Part shown: positions 1-9,993 of the stretch, piece after piece
Layout of the letters: each line of letters starts with the position of its first letter
Numbering within the stretch: position 1 is the stretch's first letter
DNA from: Exophiala sp. HKRS030
Lineage: Eukaryota > Ascomycota > Eurotiomycetes > Chaetothyriales > Herpotrichiellaceae
DNA: 64,000 nucleotides
Direction: 5' to 3'
NCBI GenBank assembly: GCA_023897205.1
Contig: JAHWDD010000003.1
Span: 1,491,665-1,555,664 of the forward strand
The notes under the pieces: generated by a model
Told to the model about the DNA's origin: nothing
Databases searched by the model: none
The model's input: only the letters and a program-made list of their open reading frames with translations
Translations under genes and position numbers: made by a program

Positions 1-244
1 CTTGCTGGAAAATCAAACCCCGTTCCCCGTACCGTATTATTCCAATATTCCCATGTCAAATGCAGAGTGGTATCCTTGTGTCGCTAAAATCAAGATCAGA
101 AACTCTAATGGTGATGCTCAAGGCTATAAATTCCCGCTTGCTTTTGTGATCGTCTTTGTTCGGAAGACTGCAATATCAAGAGCGCTGTTGCCTGGTATCA
201 TGGTGTGCAGTGTTAAAGGCAATGTCCACATCCACTGTTCATCG

Positions 245-1309
245 TCACATGGCCGTCGCATAAGGCATCGTGTATTCTTGATAACGATCCCACCCGAATG
301 TGCTCAGGCTTGCAGATGTACTGCACGGCTGTTGAGTCAACATACTGGGGAGAGGGAGCGGTGCGAAGGACGATGCGCTCGACGGAGTGCTGTAAGCTGG
401 AGAGCTGTAGTATTGCGGCGCGCTATAAGCAGCTGAAGAGTACGGCTGGCTGAAGGAAGGTGTTGGTGACGGCAGCTGAATTTCGTGCATGCCCACCCCC
501 GTCCAAATGTTCTGGTTCGAGTCACAGGACGAGACTGGACTTGGGCTCGACGGGATAATCTTCCACGCCTCGACGGGCGCAGGTTGGATGGCCTGCATAT
601 GTTGCGAGGGCCACCACTGTTCTGCGCCTGTCGAGCTTGGAAGCAGCGGGGTCGGGCGGACGACATCTACAATCCTCGGTGGAGGCGGTAGAAGCGGAAC
701 GTAGAGCCCCATGACGGCGGCGCGAACCTCGTCGCTCCGCCCACACAGGAGTTCGCCGGCACCATCTTCTTCCATGCCCTCCAAGGCATGGACATTCGTC
801 CTATAGACAAATTTGTTGGCAGCTTGGACAAACTCGTCCTGCAACTTTTTCAGTTGTGCTTCCTTCTCGGACCATGACCAGGTCTTTGCCGCCGTGTCGA
901 CGGAGAAGACATCTTTATGATACTCGACCAGCGAATCAATCGTGTCTTGGGTAAGCTTGAAGGCGACCTCGTTCTGCGACACCATGTCGACGTGTACGAC
1001 GTAGGCTTCGATGTGGATTAGTTGATAGTTGAACAAGGCCTCCACCAGCGGATTTGAGTCTGTCCGTAACTCGGCTTCCGGTGCCTTGGAGACCATGATG
1101 GAACACAATGACCAGATGGCATTCGGCGAGGAGAGCGTCTCGGTCAAACATTTCGTGTGCTGCGGAACACTGTTGAGCGGGCGCTTGATCTTGTTGATTC
1201 TCTTGAGGGTGGCCGTCAGCCACGGTTCCACTTTGGTGTTGAGCACCACATTGCATGTCGATCGCGGGGCAAAGGCAGCAGCAGAGGCGGGTAACAATAT
1301 TGTCGGCAT
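245..1309 (-). CDS. Hypothetical protein with Pro/Ser/Tyr-rich C-terminus
   Basis: I do not recognise this protein of 354 residues. The frame is open further upstream to 1732, but that part is Arg/Ser/Leu-rich and looks like 5' leader, so I chose the ATG at 1309 (MPTILLPASA). The first half (about residues 1-190) is a mixed-charge, probably helical domain with many hydrophobic positions, including LVEALFNYQLIHIEAYVVHVD and a stretch of alternating Lys/Gln/Glu that could be coiled coil. The second half, from about residue 200, is low complexity: proline runs, then Ser/Pro/Tyr repeats such as YSSAAYSAPQYYSSPAYS. No signal peptide or membrane segment is evident. A disordered tail of this kind is common in fungal regulatory or adaptor proteins, but no function can be assigned. 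No intron is needed. The gene sits alone, with several kilobases of non-coding sequence upstream. Confidence 0.6.
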   Translation of the reverse strand: MPTILLPASAAAFAPRSTCNVVLNTKVEPWLTATLKRINKIKRPLNSVPQHTKCLTETLSSPNAIWSLCSIMVSKAPEAELRTDSNPLVEALFNYQLIHIEAYVVHVDMVSQNEVAFKLTQDTIDSLVEYHKDVFSVDTAAKTWSWSEKEAQLKKLQDEFVQAANKFVYRTNVHALEGMEEDGAGELLCGRSDEVRAAVMGLYVPLLPPPPRIVDVVRPTPLLPSSTGAEQWWPSQHMQAIQPAPVEAWKIIPSSPSPVSSCDSNQNIWTGVGMHEIQLPSPTPSFSQPYSSAAYSAPQYYSSPAYSTPSSASSFAPLPLPSMLTQQPCSTSASLSTFGWDRYQEYTMPYATAM

Positions 1310-4300
1310 TATGAATTGGATATCGATCTGATTCTGGGTTCTATTGTAGCGTCGTCGTCTCTGACGGGAACATGTACGGGTAGTGAAGAGAGATGATCGA
1401 ATAAGCAGAAGGCGAGGTGAGTCCAGTAGGAGAGATGGGAAGAAGAAATCAAAGAAACCCTGATGAGAGATTGAGTGTTTTATTCTTTTCGTGCGAATGC
1501 GAAGGCGGTCCCAACGAGGGAAGTGGCGTGCACGCCTTGCGAGAGAGAGGAAGAGAGGATGGAAATGAGAGTATGGATGAGATTCAGGGTAGAGGGAAGG
1601 GCGAGGGCGGAAATGGCGGGGATGGACGAAACAGGCAAAGAAGGGTGGTATAAGAAGGAGGAGAGAGCCGTACCTTATATCGAGAGGAACGTGAGCAAAA
1701 GTCGCCAGTAGAGACATTGATAGGCTGGACAAGGAAGAGCTAAAGATGGAGACCTGGCGCAGCAGCCGATATGCAGTTGGATGGAGTCAGTCTTAGAGAC
1801 CTTTTTACGGAATCGTATCTAGGCTAAGTAGTCATGACGATGGTGGAAGTCGGATGTGAGCGAAAGCGAGCAGTGAAGAATGAAGACGGGAATACGACTA
1901 CCAGTACGGAGCAAGAATGCTTCGTCTCTACCTACAGTAGATTTAGATGTGGAACAGGGATCAGGAAACCGGGACAAACAGGGACAAAGAGGGAAAAAGA
2001 AGGAGAGGAAGAGGAGCCACCACGATGTACTGTACAATAATACAGAGTATACAATACGAGTATCAAATCGAGTATGGACAAGACGGAGGAGGCGAAAGGC
2101 GCACGCAATGAGAACGAGGCGCAGACAAAACTCTTCGAATTCTGTTTTGCTGGAGTCGCCGAAATCTCCAGCATCTGCACGATTCCCACCTGCAGTACGA
2201 GACGGAGTGCGACTAGATTGAGTGAGTAACCGAGCGAGGAAGATGCCCATCCATGTCCCTCTTTCCTTCTTCTCTTCTTCTTCATCGCTTGTTCCAGCAA
2301 TAGTAACAGGGGTCCTTTTTCATCACCATACTCCGTACCCTCACAAAATATCCGTATGAGTACGGAGTACTCCGTACAGTGTGTCCAAAGATTGCAGGTA
2401 TTCGTAATCTGATACTCCATAGGGACTCAATACGTTGTCACTAAACACATCCTCTTCCCACCATCACCACCCATAATCACCAAAACAACAACAAAAACAC
2501 CACACCCCATGGACCTTGGATCCCCTGGTAATGGTCAGATGCAAATGTAAGGTAACAAACTACAGGATCTGTCTGACCCGGTTCCGGCGACGGCTACAGC
2601 AGGAACAGAGTCGTTGCTCATCTCCACCTCCTCAACCTCTTTCGTCAAAATTCCTAACTTTTTCCTGCACCTGCGCTACGTCTGCAGCTTGCATCTACGC
2701 TACTGCACGTCCTGAGCAACTTTGGCCGCTGCTGAGCATCGTTACAGCTGGGCCGGGGCATCCACCTTCCAGCTGAGCCCATGGTCGTCCAAAAGTCACC
2801 CGTTCACTCTAGTCATCATCACGAGTCGCCTTGCGAACCAGCCCTGCAGACTGTTAGCCCCCCCGTATGCAAGATCAGCAATACAGTCCGGCCTAGTAAG
2901 TCCTTTGGGATTTTGCCCTTCTCGGCTTCTCACTGGTGGCTTCTTTCTTCTTCCGACCCTTCTCGAAATCATTGTCTGATTGCCAATATCCGAGTTTGAT
3001 CACCACTTTGGTCAAATTCCTCAAACAAAATCCCAACCAGCCATGTCCAAATGCCTCGACTGGCTGACGTCTACTTGATCAGCAAGCCGCCTGGCCCGTG
3101 GAAACTCGGCTGGCCCCGAGGGACGTGTGGATTGTCCTTTCCAGAAGAACCGAATTATCCGCAAACGCTTCTAGATTCCCTAATCCTGGTTTCTGGACTG
3201 CTTCGTAAACGCATGCTAGATCACTCCTACGAGGCCTTTCCACAATCTTACCACCGTGCAATCAACAACATCCCATCATTCCGAGAGGGCAAAAAGTTTG
3301 TACATTCCCGCAATGCGTGAAACAAACCTTCGCGTAGTCTGAGATGCCGTTGTCAGAGGCGCCAGGAGGTTTGGCCTGGACTGCAATCGCAGTTGGCGCC
3401 CTCGCAGGAAGTCCTCCCCAAGTTTGCCTCCTCTTTTAACCCCAAGCCTTGGTCGGCGGTCTCAAAACTCTACGAGAAGGTATACAGTCACGAACACCAT
3501 TTGCAGTCCCAGAATTGTGGTACATTTTCCGCTCGTTTCAGGAACGTGAGCGAACCCCTCGGCCCTTTCCAAGCGTTGAAAAGGTCGGCGAAGGAGCTTT
3601 CAAAGACTCATCTCACCTACAATGGGCATGTCTGATGGCGGGAGGATGGCAAATACAGCACAACCAGTCATTGGCATCTTGAGGCTGGTCGTTGCGAATC
3701 CGCCCGAGCTAGTAGCGGCCGACAGCTGAGGTGATCCTCGTAAAATGGCATCTCTGGACATGCATTGGTCGTATGCAGTGGAACCCAGCGCCGTACACTA
3801 AATCAACATCCCTGTTCTGAAGGTTCATTGGCTGTGACAATCTCTCCTGCCTTGCCATGGCCCCGGCATCATGTGATGGGAATAGTCATAGAATGTCATG
3901 TTTATGGGTTATGTAGCCCCCGGAACAAGAAGATACAAGTCGCAGCAGCCGCCGACCAAATGCTCTGTGGACTGTGATGCTTGTTTCAGATTATTATCCC
4001 AAACGGTGACTGACAAGACGATGACGACGGTGGTATCGATAAATGAAGGACTCAAGACCCCAGCAGACGATCAGCGGCATGGGCTGAACCTCGCGTAGAC
4101 GCCGTGCAGACTCGTGCAGCAACTAGACTTTGTTTTCATGCCGGCAACACCGACGAAGCCACCTGTGGCACAGTGAAGCAATGTGGCAGTGCCGGCTCTA
4201 ATTTTGTCCGGTTGACCGGAATTACCGATACTTACAGTCACGTGTTGCCCCCAGATCTCTTCCCAAAAATGACGTATGGAGACTGTAAGTCAAGTCGTAC

Positions 4301-6039
4301 CAAGCCATTCTTTTCAGGATTTTTGTTTCTCTTCACTCTGCTTCTGCAAGTTCACTCCAGCATAGCAGGGCACAAAACTTGCTCCCTGCATTTTTGCTGA
4401 TGACGATCAACTGCAGACTTTTGACATGATTTTTGTGCATGCTCGTTGCAATGATCGCTGGTAATAACCTGACCGAGTGCAACCTGGCAAAAGTTGTCGA
4501 ACATGAGTTGTACCTTAGGTGCCTGAGGTACCATTGGACTTTCAAAGATCATTTTCTCGCATGTTGCCGTCCGGTCTCACACCCACTCCAAACCAACAGT
4601 CATGGCCTTTTTCTCCATGGTAATACTGCTGGTACCAGTTTTCTCCTGTCCTGGGAACCTGCGGCAGATGACAAATTGAGCATCCATGTCAGCTGAGCTG
4701 AGCGCCGCAATAGTATACAGCTCGCCGGGCACTTACGCCACTGCGAAGACCAAGTGGAGAGGAGACTCATCGATCCCCATTGATACCCTCACAGTGGCAC
4801 AATATCATGTTTTGGAATGACGACCTGGTTGCAAATGTGCATCCGGGTCTTAGGTTCTTCATCGATATCGTTATTTTCCAGTCTAGGGCAAAGTATCCTG
4901 CGATGTTGTGACACACGTTTCTCCCTATCGCATGGGTTGGGTTGCACACACCATGTGCTCGGACACATTGGGAATTTTACCCGTTCAGAGTTGCATCTAA
5001 AGAGAATAGACGTTTGTGGTGAGAGACATGTCCTTCCCAGAACTTTGACAACAGTGACACCTCTGTGCGATGAGGACAAAGTGGTCGATCGCCCAAGCCT
5101 TACTCCTCGATACATCTCAACACCGTCACGCTTTTTGCATGAGCAGGTTTGTACTATGACTGCGGCCTGCCTTCCAGTAGCGTGATGACTACAGAAATGT
5201 GCCATTCCCCTGCTTCAGATGCCGTATGTTGTTTGATGATGGGTTTATGCCCAAATGGCCTCCAATATTCAAGAAGCTGGCATATCAAAGGCTATGTTTG
5301 AAGGACAGAAGAGCAGAACAGGTGAAGCTAATGTCGTTAAGTGGCAACGTACGCTCTTCAATACCTGCCTATTTACCTGCCACTTCCGAGTCATAGGGAT
5401 TCTACCTGGCCAGGGGATGACTTGTAACAGGGGAGAAACTCCCTAAGAATAGCCCCTTTTTGTAGCAGCCTTGCAAACTTATTGTAGGTGACTACTGGGT
5501 ACGCAAGGCTAGTCATCAAGAGCAGAATGTGAGGCTTACAGTACAGGGTGATGGGCAAAGGGGGAAATGCCATGACTTATTTTTGGAACAATAGACTGCG
5601 AAGGCTTTAGGTGCGGCCTTCCGGGCTACTCGAACAGGCTTAGAGGCCTTCTAGTGAATCGGCCCTGACTGGCGCCTTAGGGCTTAGAGTGCCTGGAAAG
5701 TCGGAGGTTCCTGTCCCGGCCCCCGATTTTGAACTCCCCATCAGGCCAGCTGAATTGCTCTTTTTCAATATCTTCATCAAGACCTTCATCAACGTCACGT
5801 TCATTTTATCTTCGAAACATTCATTTGATTCACATCACCCTTCTTCAGCTCCTACTCGAGTCGTGGCTTCCTACAAGCTACGTTGATAACAATTTTAAGA
5901 TACTTCCGGATTCTCCCCCCGTCAGCTTCGGGGCGAGACAATCAACAATAATCGTTAGCTGTTATCCCGGTCGACAAAAGACGCTAGAACCTGCTTCACC
6001 ACGACTAGCCGTCTCAATTGCGTTTGTATTCTCTCCAAG
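1310..6039. other. Long intergenic region with no convincing gene
   Basis: I see no gene here. Open frames are short, overlap on both strands and show no recognisable motif. The first 400 bases are probably the leader and promoter of the minus-strand gene that starts at 1309. A perfect 18-bp palindrome built from TACGGAGTA and TACTCCGTA lies at 2360-2377, with another TACTCCGTA at 2329. The last few hundred bases should contain the promoter of the cytochrome b5 reductase gene. Small spliced genes or non-coding RNAs cannot be excluded. Confidence 0.5.
2360..2377. repeat. 18-bp perfect palindrome of the TACGGAGTA motif
   Basis: Two copies of a 9-base motif, TACGGAGTA and its complement TACTCCGTA, overlap head to head to form a perfect inverted repeat. 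Single copies occur in many other intergenic places in this window. It could be a binding site for a dimeric regulator or a remnant of a small repeat. Confidence 0.7.
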
Positions 6040-7080
6040 ATGCCTGGTTATCTGAGACCTACTCTGAAAGTGGCCGGAGTGGCTGCTGCCGGTGCTGGAC
6101 TGGCCTACAGCGGATATCGACATTACAATTCGACATCCTTTTTCTTCACACCAGTCCACGCCGAGACTCTCCCATCGGACTCTCGAGCTGCTCTGAAGAA
6201 AATGGAGTGGAAGGGATTTACCGAGCTCAAACTTCAGAGTTCTGAGATGGTCAACCACAATGTCAAGCGATTGACGTTTGCTCTGCCCGATGATGAATCA
6301 ATCACTGGCATTTCTCCCATCAGTACGTTTTGATATTGCCATCCCTCATTGGACTCTTACTTATATAATACCAGCCTCTCTATTGACCCAACATACTCCG
6401 GAAGGTGCTTGGGTCCCTGTCTTCAGGCCATACACACCAGTCAGCGACAACGGTAATTTCATCCCCCGCTTGCTGCTCATGTTCATTAGCTGATCAACAT
6501 AGATGTCCCTGGTACCGTCACATTCATGATCAAGAAGTACCCAAATGGCAAGGGCTCCGGCAAGATGCACTCCTTGCAGCCGGGCGACTCGATGAAATTC
6601 AAACCACTCCACGAGTTTGACTACAAACCCAACCAGTTCTCTGCAATCACCTGTATCGCTGGTGGTTCGGGCATCACTCCAATCTATCAACTCACTCGTA
6701 ACATCCTCAACAACCCAGAGGACAAGACCAAGATCGCCCTGGTATACGCCAACAATACCGAAGAGGATATCCTCCTGAAGAAGGAATTCGATGAACTCGC
6801 TCAGAAGTATCCCGAACGCTTCACCAGATCCTATGTTGTCAGCAAAACCACTCCTCAGAATGAGACTTCATACGAAACAGGTTACGTCAACAAGGCACTT
6901 TTGAGCAAAGTCATGCCGCACAAGATGAATGAACGGAACATCAAAGTCCTTGTGAGCGGACCTCCACCGATGGTTGAAAGCATTGCTGGAGCCAAGGGTG
7001 GCTTTGGCTGGACCCAAGGTAGCATTGGAGGTATTCTCGGCGAACTGGGATACACCAAGGAAGAAGTGCACAAGTTCTAG
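6040..7080 (+). CDS. MCR1: Mitochondrial NADH-cytochrome b5 reductase (Mcr1 type)
   Basis: This FAD enzyme of 312 residues moves electrons from NADH to cytochrome b5; the family member Mcr1 sits at the outer mitochondrial membrane or in the intermembrane space and supports sterol synthesis and oxidative-stress defence. Three exons: 6040-6322, 6375-6452 and 6503-7080, phase-consistent. The N-terminus (MPGYLRPTLKVAGVAAAGAGLAY) is a basic stretch followed by a small hydrophobic segment, as expected for a mitochondrial signal anchor. The FAD-binding motif RPYTPVS is on exon 2, the NADH-binding GGSGITP and the SGPPPM motif are on exon 3, and the protein ends in a Phe as most of the family do. The length is normal for Mcr1. 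Where many cytochrome b5 reductases have CGPPPM, this one has SGPPPM, which is common in fungal Mcr1. Assignment is secure; the mitochondrial rather than ER form is inferred from the N-terminus. Confidence 0.93.
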
Positions 7081-7681
7081 ACAAAAGTTGTATTCGAAGA
7101 AATTTCCTTGTTTTCGTACAGTGTGTATATTAGTAGAAGCGAGTATTATAGATATCATTTTTCGAGTCGTCGAAGCTCATCTCTTTCAAATAATGATCGT
7201 ATACTGTATATTGACTTACGGAGTTGACTATCGATTGTTGTAGATAACTTCATCTCAGGTTGGCTGTGTGCGTGGATTGATTTTGCTGACTAATACAGTC
7301 CCGATATTTCGTTTTCGTACTCGTACTCGTACCCCGTACGATTTTCTGCCTGTGTTCGTGGCCGGTCGAACTCATCCGCTAGTTAAGGGCTCAACAGGAG
7401 CTTGATGGAGTCCCACACTCGCATTCTTATCTCCTCGCGGCATTATAATTCTCCATCAGACACACTATCACCGTCTCTCGTCCGAATCATACGCAATCCT
7501 GCGTCTCAATCTGGATCTGTGTCTGGCCAGACTTCGCACCATTCATTGTGTGGCATCATCGGGCCGGGATGGAATGGAAGGGAATCCACTAGCAGTTCTC
7601 TGCTTTGTCTGAGCGCAGCGAACGCCTCTTTCCGGTCTACGCGTGGCCCCGGTACGAACAGGAGGGTGACATCTCTCAACC
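7081..7681. other. Intergenic region between MCR1 and the C2-NT gene
   Basis: This holds the 3' end of the reductase transcript and the promoter of the next gene on the same strand. I see no coding sequence. A pyrimidine-rich stretch and repeated GTACTCGTAC-like words lie around 7315-7340, and TACGGAGT occurs at 7217. Confidence 0.5.
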
Positions 7682-8950
7682 ATGCAAGCCTTTGGTATGT
7701 CTTCCTCTCTTCCTCTCAATCCAAGCGGTGGCATGGACTTTCCACGTCCCCCCTTTCGAGGACCATGCTGCGAAAGCAAGCGCTGAACAATGTCACCTTT
7801 GTAGTTCCGAAGAATCGAAAGGTATGTTCCCGCCTCTCCCTAATCGATCTGCATACGACCTTCCTGGCATCACTGTGGGCTGTGCTGATAGTTTTCTGTA
7901 CAGCCTAAATTTGACCTGACTCTTCATGTCATCGATCTGACCAACATTCCTCTCATTTACGGAACTGCCAGCGTGCGATGGCATCTTCCGTCGTCGACCG
8001 CGGCGGAACATCGTGGACGAACCGACAAAGCCGCTATCCTCGAACATAGAGCAACATGGGATTACAGCAAGGAAATCCCGGTACGTCTGACCATCGATAA
8101 AACGGGCATGTTACAAGAATGCGCCCTGCATTTTGAGATTCTTCAAGAGTTCCACGAAGGCGGACGAGGTGGACGAGTACACCTCGGAAATGTCAAACTC
8201 AACTTGGCTGAATATGCACGTCTTCCGGAAGAAGCCATTACCGACCGCGATCCTCAAGAAGATAACGAAGAGGGCGGGATAACACGCAGATACCTCCTGC
8301 AAGACAGCAAGGTGAACAGCACTCTAAAAATCGGGATTAAGATGAAACAGACCGAGGGAGACACGAACTTTATTGCTCCTCCCTTGAAGTCTGCCATGGT
8401 CATCGGCGGAATTGCCGGAGTTTTGACGACAGAAGCTGGCGAAGGCGACGACATACCCAGCATCACGAGCAAGACCAGGGAATTATCGGAAGCGCAGGAT
8501 ATCTATCGACGCACACTTGCTGCGACTTGGGCATGCCAGTCCGGCGAATTGCCTCCTGACAAACTCATCGAGGATTTGTTCGCAGGAGGCGATGGAGGAC
8601 GATTACCTTCTGCCCCGAACAACCCGGGACTGCGTCAGAGATTAGGTCTCCGAGAAGAAAGCATGAACAGCTCCTCGAGCGACGAGACCAAGAGGCCTGT
8701 AACGCCGCGAGACCAACTCCTCACGCCGCAGGCGGCATCCCAGGGAGGACATAAGCGGACGGGCAGTCGAGAGTCACCGAATAGGACTCCGACAATCCAC
8801 AACAGCACAGTCAGTGGCCGGTCCAGTATAGAGCAGCAAATGCAGGCGAGTCAGCAGGAGCATCGACGCAGAGAAAAGCATGAATGGGACGAGCGCAGCG
8901 AGTTTGAGTTGAGAGAAGACTTGAGAAGTTGGCAGGTACGCGTCAAGTGA
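7682..8950 (+). CDS. C2-NT domain protein (EEIG1/EHBP1-like)
   Basis: Three exons: 7682-7694, 7805-7821 and 7904-8950, phase-consistent, giving about 358 residues that begin MQAFVPKNRKPKFDLTL. The first 150 residues match the N-terminal C2 (NT-C2) domain of the EEIG1/EHBP1 family, a lipid-binding-type beta sandwich. Landmarks are FDLTLHVIDLTNIPLIYGTA, VRWHLPSS, the AEHRGRT segment, WDYSKEIPVRLTIDKTGML and the GRVHLGNVKLNLAEYA strand pair. The rest is a Ser/Pro/Gln-rich disordered region ending in charged helices (HEWDERSEFELREDLRSW). Family members link membranes to trafficking or cytoskeletal machinery; the fungal ones are not well characterised. Two very short 5' exons encode the first ten residues. 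The last codons and the stop lie in a perfect 72-bp tandem duplication. The same frame reopens after the second copy and runs to 9409, so a further 3' exon is possible. Confidence 0.8.
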
Positions 8951-9037
8951 TTGAGATGATCTATACGCAGCGAGTTTGAGTTGAGAGAAGACTTGAGAAG
9001 TTGGCAGGTACGCGTCAAGTGATTGAGATGATCTATA
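8894..9037. repeat. Perfect 72-bp tandem duplication across the C2-NT stop codon
   Basis: Copy 1 is 8894-8965 and copy 2 is 8966-9037, with no mismatch that I can see. Each copy contains the last 18 or so codons, the TGA stop and the bases just after it. Both copies also contain a CAG|GTACGC sequence that could act as a splice donor. Confidence 0.92.
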
Positions 9038-9993
9038 CCTTCCACACGCCTCCCCCTGTCCGATATATGGCTGAGCACTGTTCGCCCCGTGTTTATGGAG
9101 TACGAGTATGGCAGATCCTTGAAGAAACGAGGCTCCCGGAGTCGTCTCAGCCAGATCTACTCCACGAAAGGCAGTCAAAGCTCCATTTCAGCTCATCGAG
9201 CTGACTGCGACCTTCGGAAGCAGAAAGACATCCATGTCGGTTTGCGGTCGAATTTCCCTGAGGCAATGGCTATTAAATGCTATGCCTACAGAGAGTCGGA
9301 AATTCCTGGCCATGTTCATCAGTTTTGGGAGTTCGGTCTGTGGTCCAAACATGTACAGTATGCGGACCAAAATATCACCAGCCGCTGGTTTGGCATTGGA
9401 CCTGCATGAGTTTTGAGTGGCAAATACTTCATGAGAGTGCTGGGAAGTCATGAATTTACCTCGCCATGTAAAATATGGTGGCTTCGTCTAACCAGTTGGA
9501 CGGACATTTTGCGTATATGGAAGCAAAATCTGCAGTTGACTATAGAACAAGGCTGGAGAATTGGTCTTTCTTGCCACTGTTTTTGCGAACTACGAATATA
9601 TAAACGCCTTTTCTGCCCAAGATCTTGCCATTATGTGTATGGGATTGATGGGGTTGTGCCAAAACCTCCATGTGAATTCAGTCTGCTGCTCGACAACGCG
9701 AGAACAGGTCGATAATCTACTATGACATTCGTCTATGGTCCTTTTGCTCTGCGTGATTCGTTTTGGAAAGGAGGCCAGAAGAAGGTACGTATCTAAGGAA
9801 TCGACTCGATATGGGCAGCGTTGTATGAATGCTACGGCCGAGCATTAGTGCCTCCAAGTGAGAAATAATTTTTTGGAGACTCGAGATTACGCAGTTGCAC
9901 CTCGTATACTTTTGTCCGCTACAACTGTTACCTGCACCGCCATTTCGTGAACCACCAAGTTCTGTCGCGGGTTCACATTCTAAAGTCCATGGC
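9038..9993. other. Intergenic region before SLS1
   Basis: I see no confident gene. A frame in phase with the upstream C2-NT gene is open from just after the duplication to 9409 and contains a basic Ser/Arg-rich stretch near 9100-9200. This could be a lost or skipped 3' exon or plain 3' UTR. The rest should hold the SLS1 promoter. Confidence 0.45.

Noticed and set aside
1819..2420. Overlapping frames of 140 to 160 codons on the minus strand
   Set aside because: Low-complexity Ser/Leu/Phe-rich composition, frames on the other strand of similar length, and no motif.
4789..5205. Frames of 122 and 138 codons on opposite strands
   Set aside because: They mirror each other and show no domain, signal or splice support.
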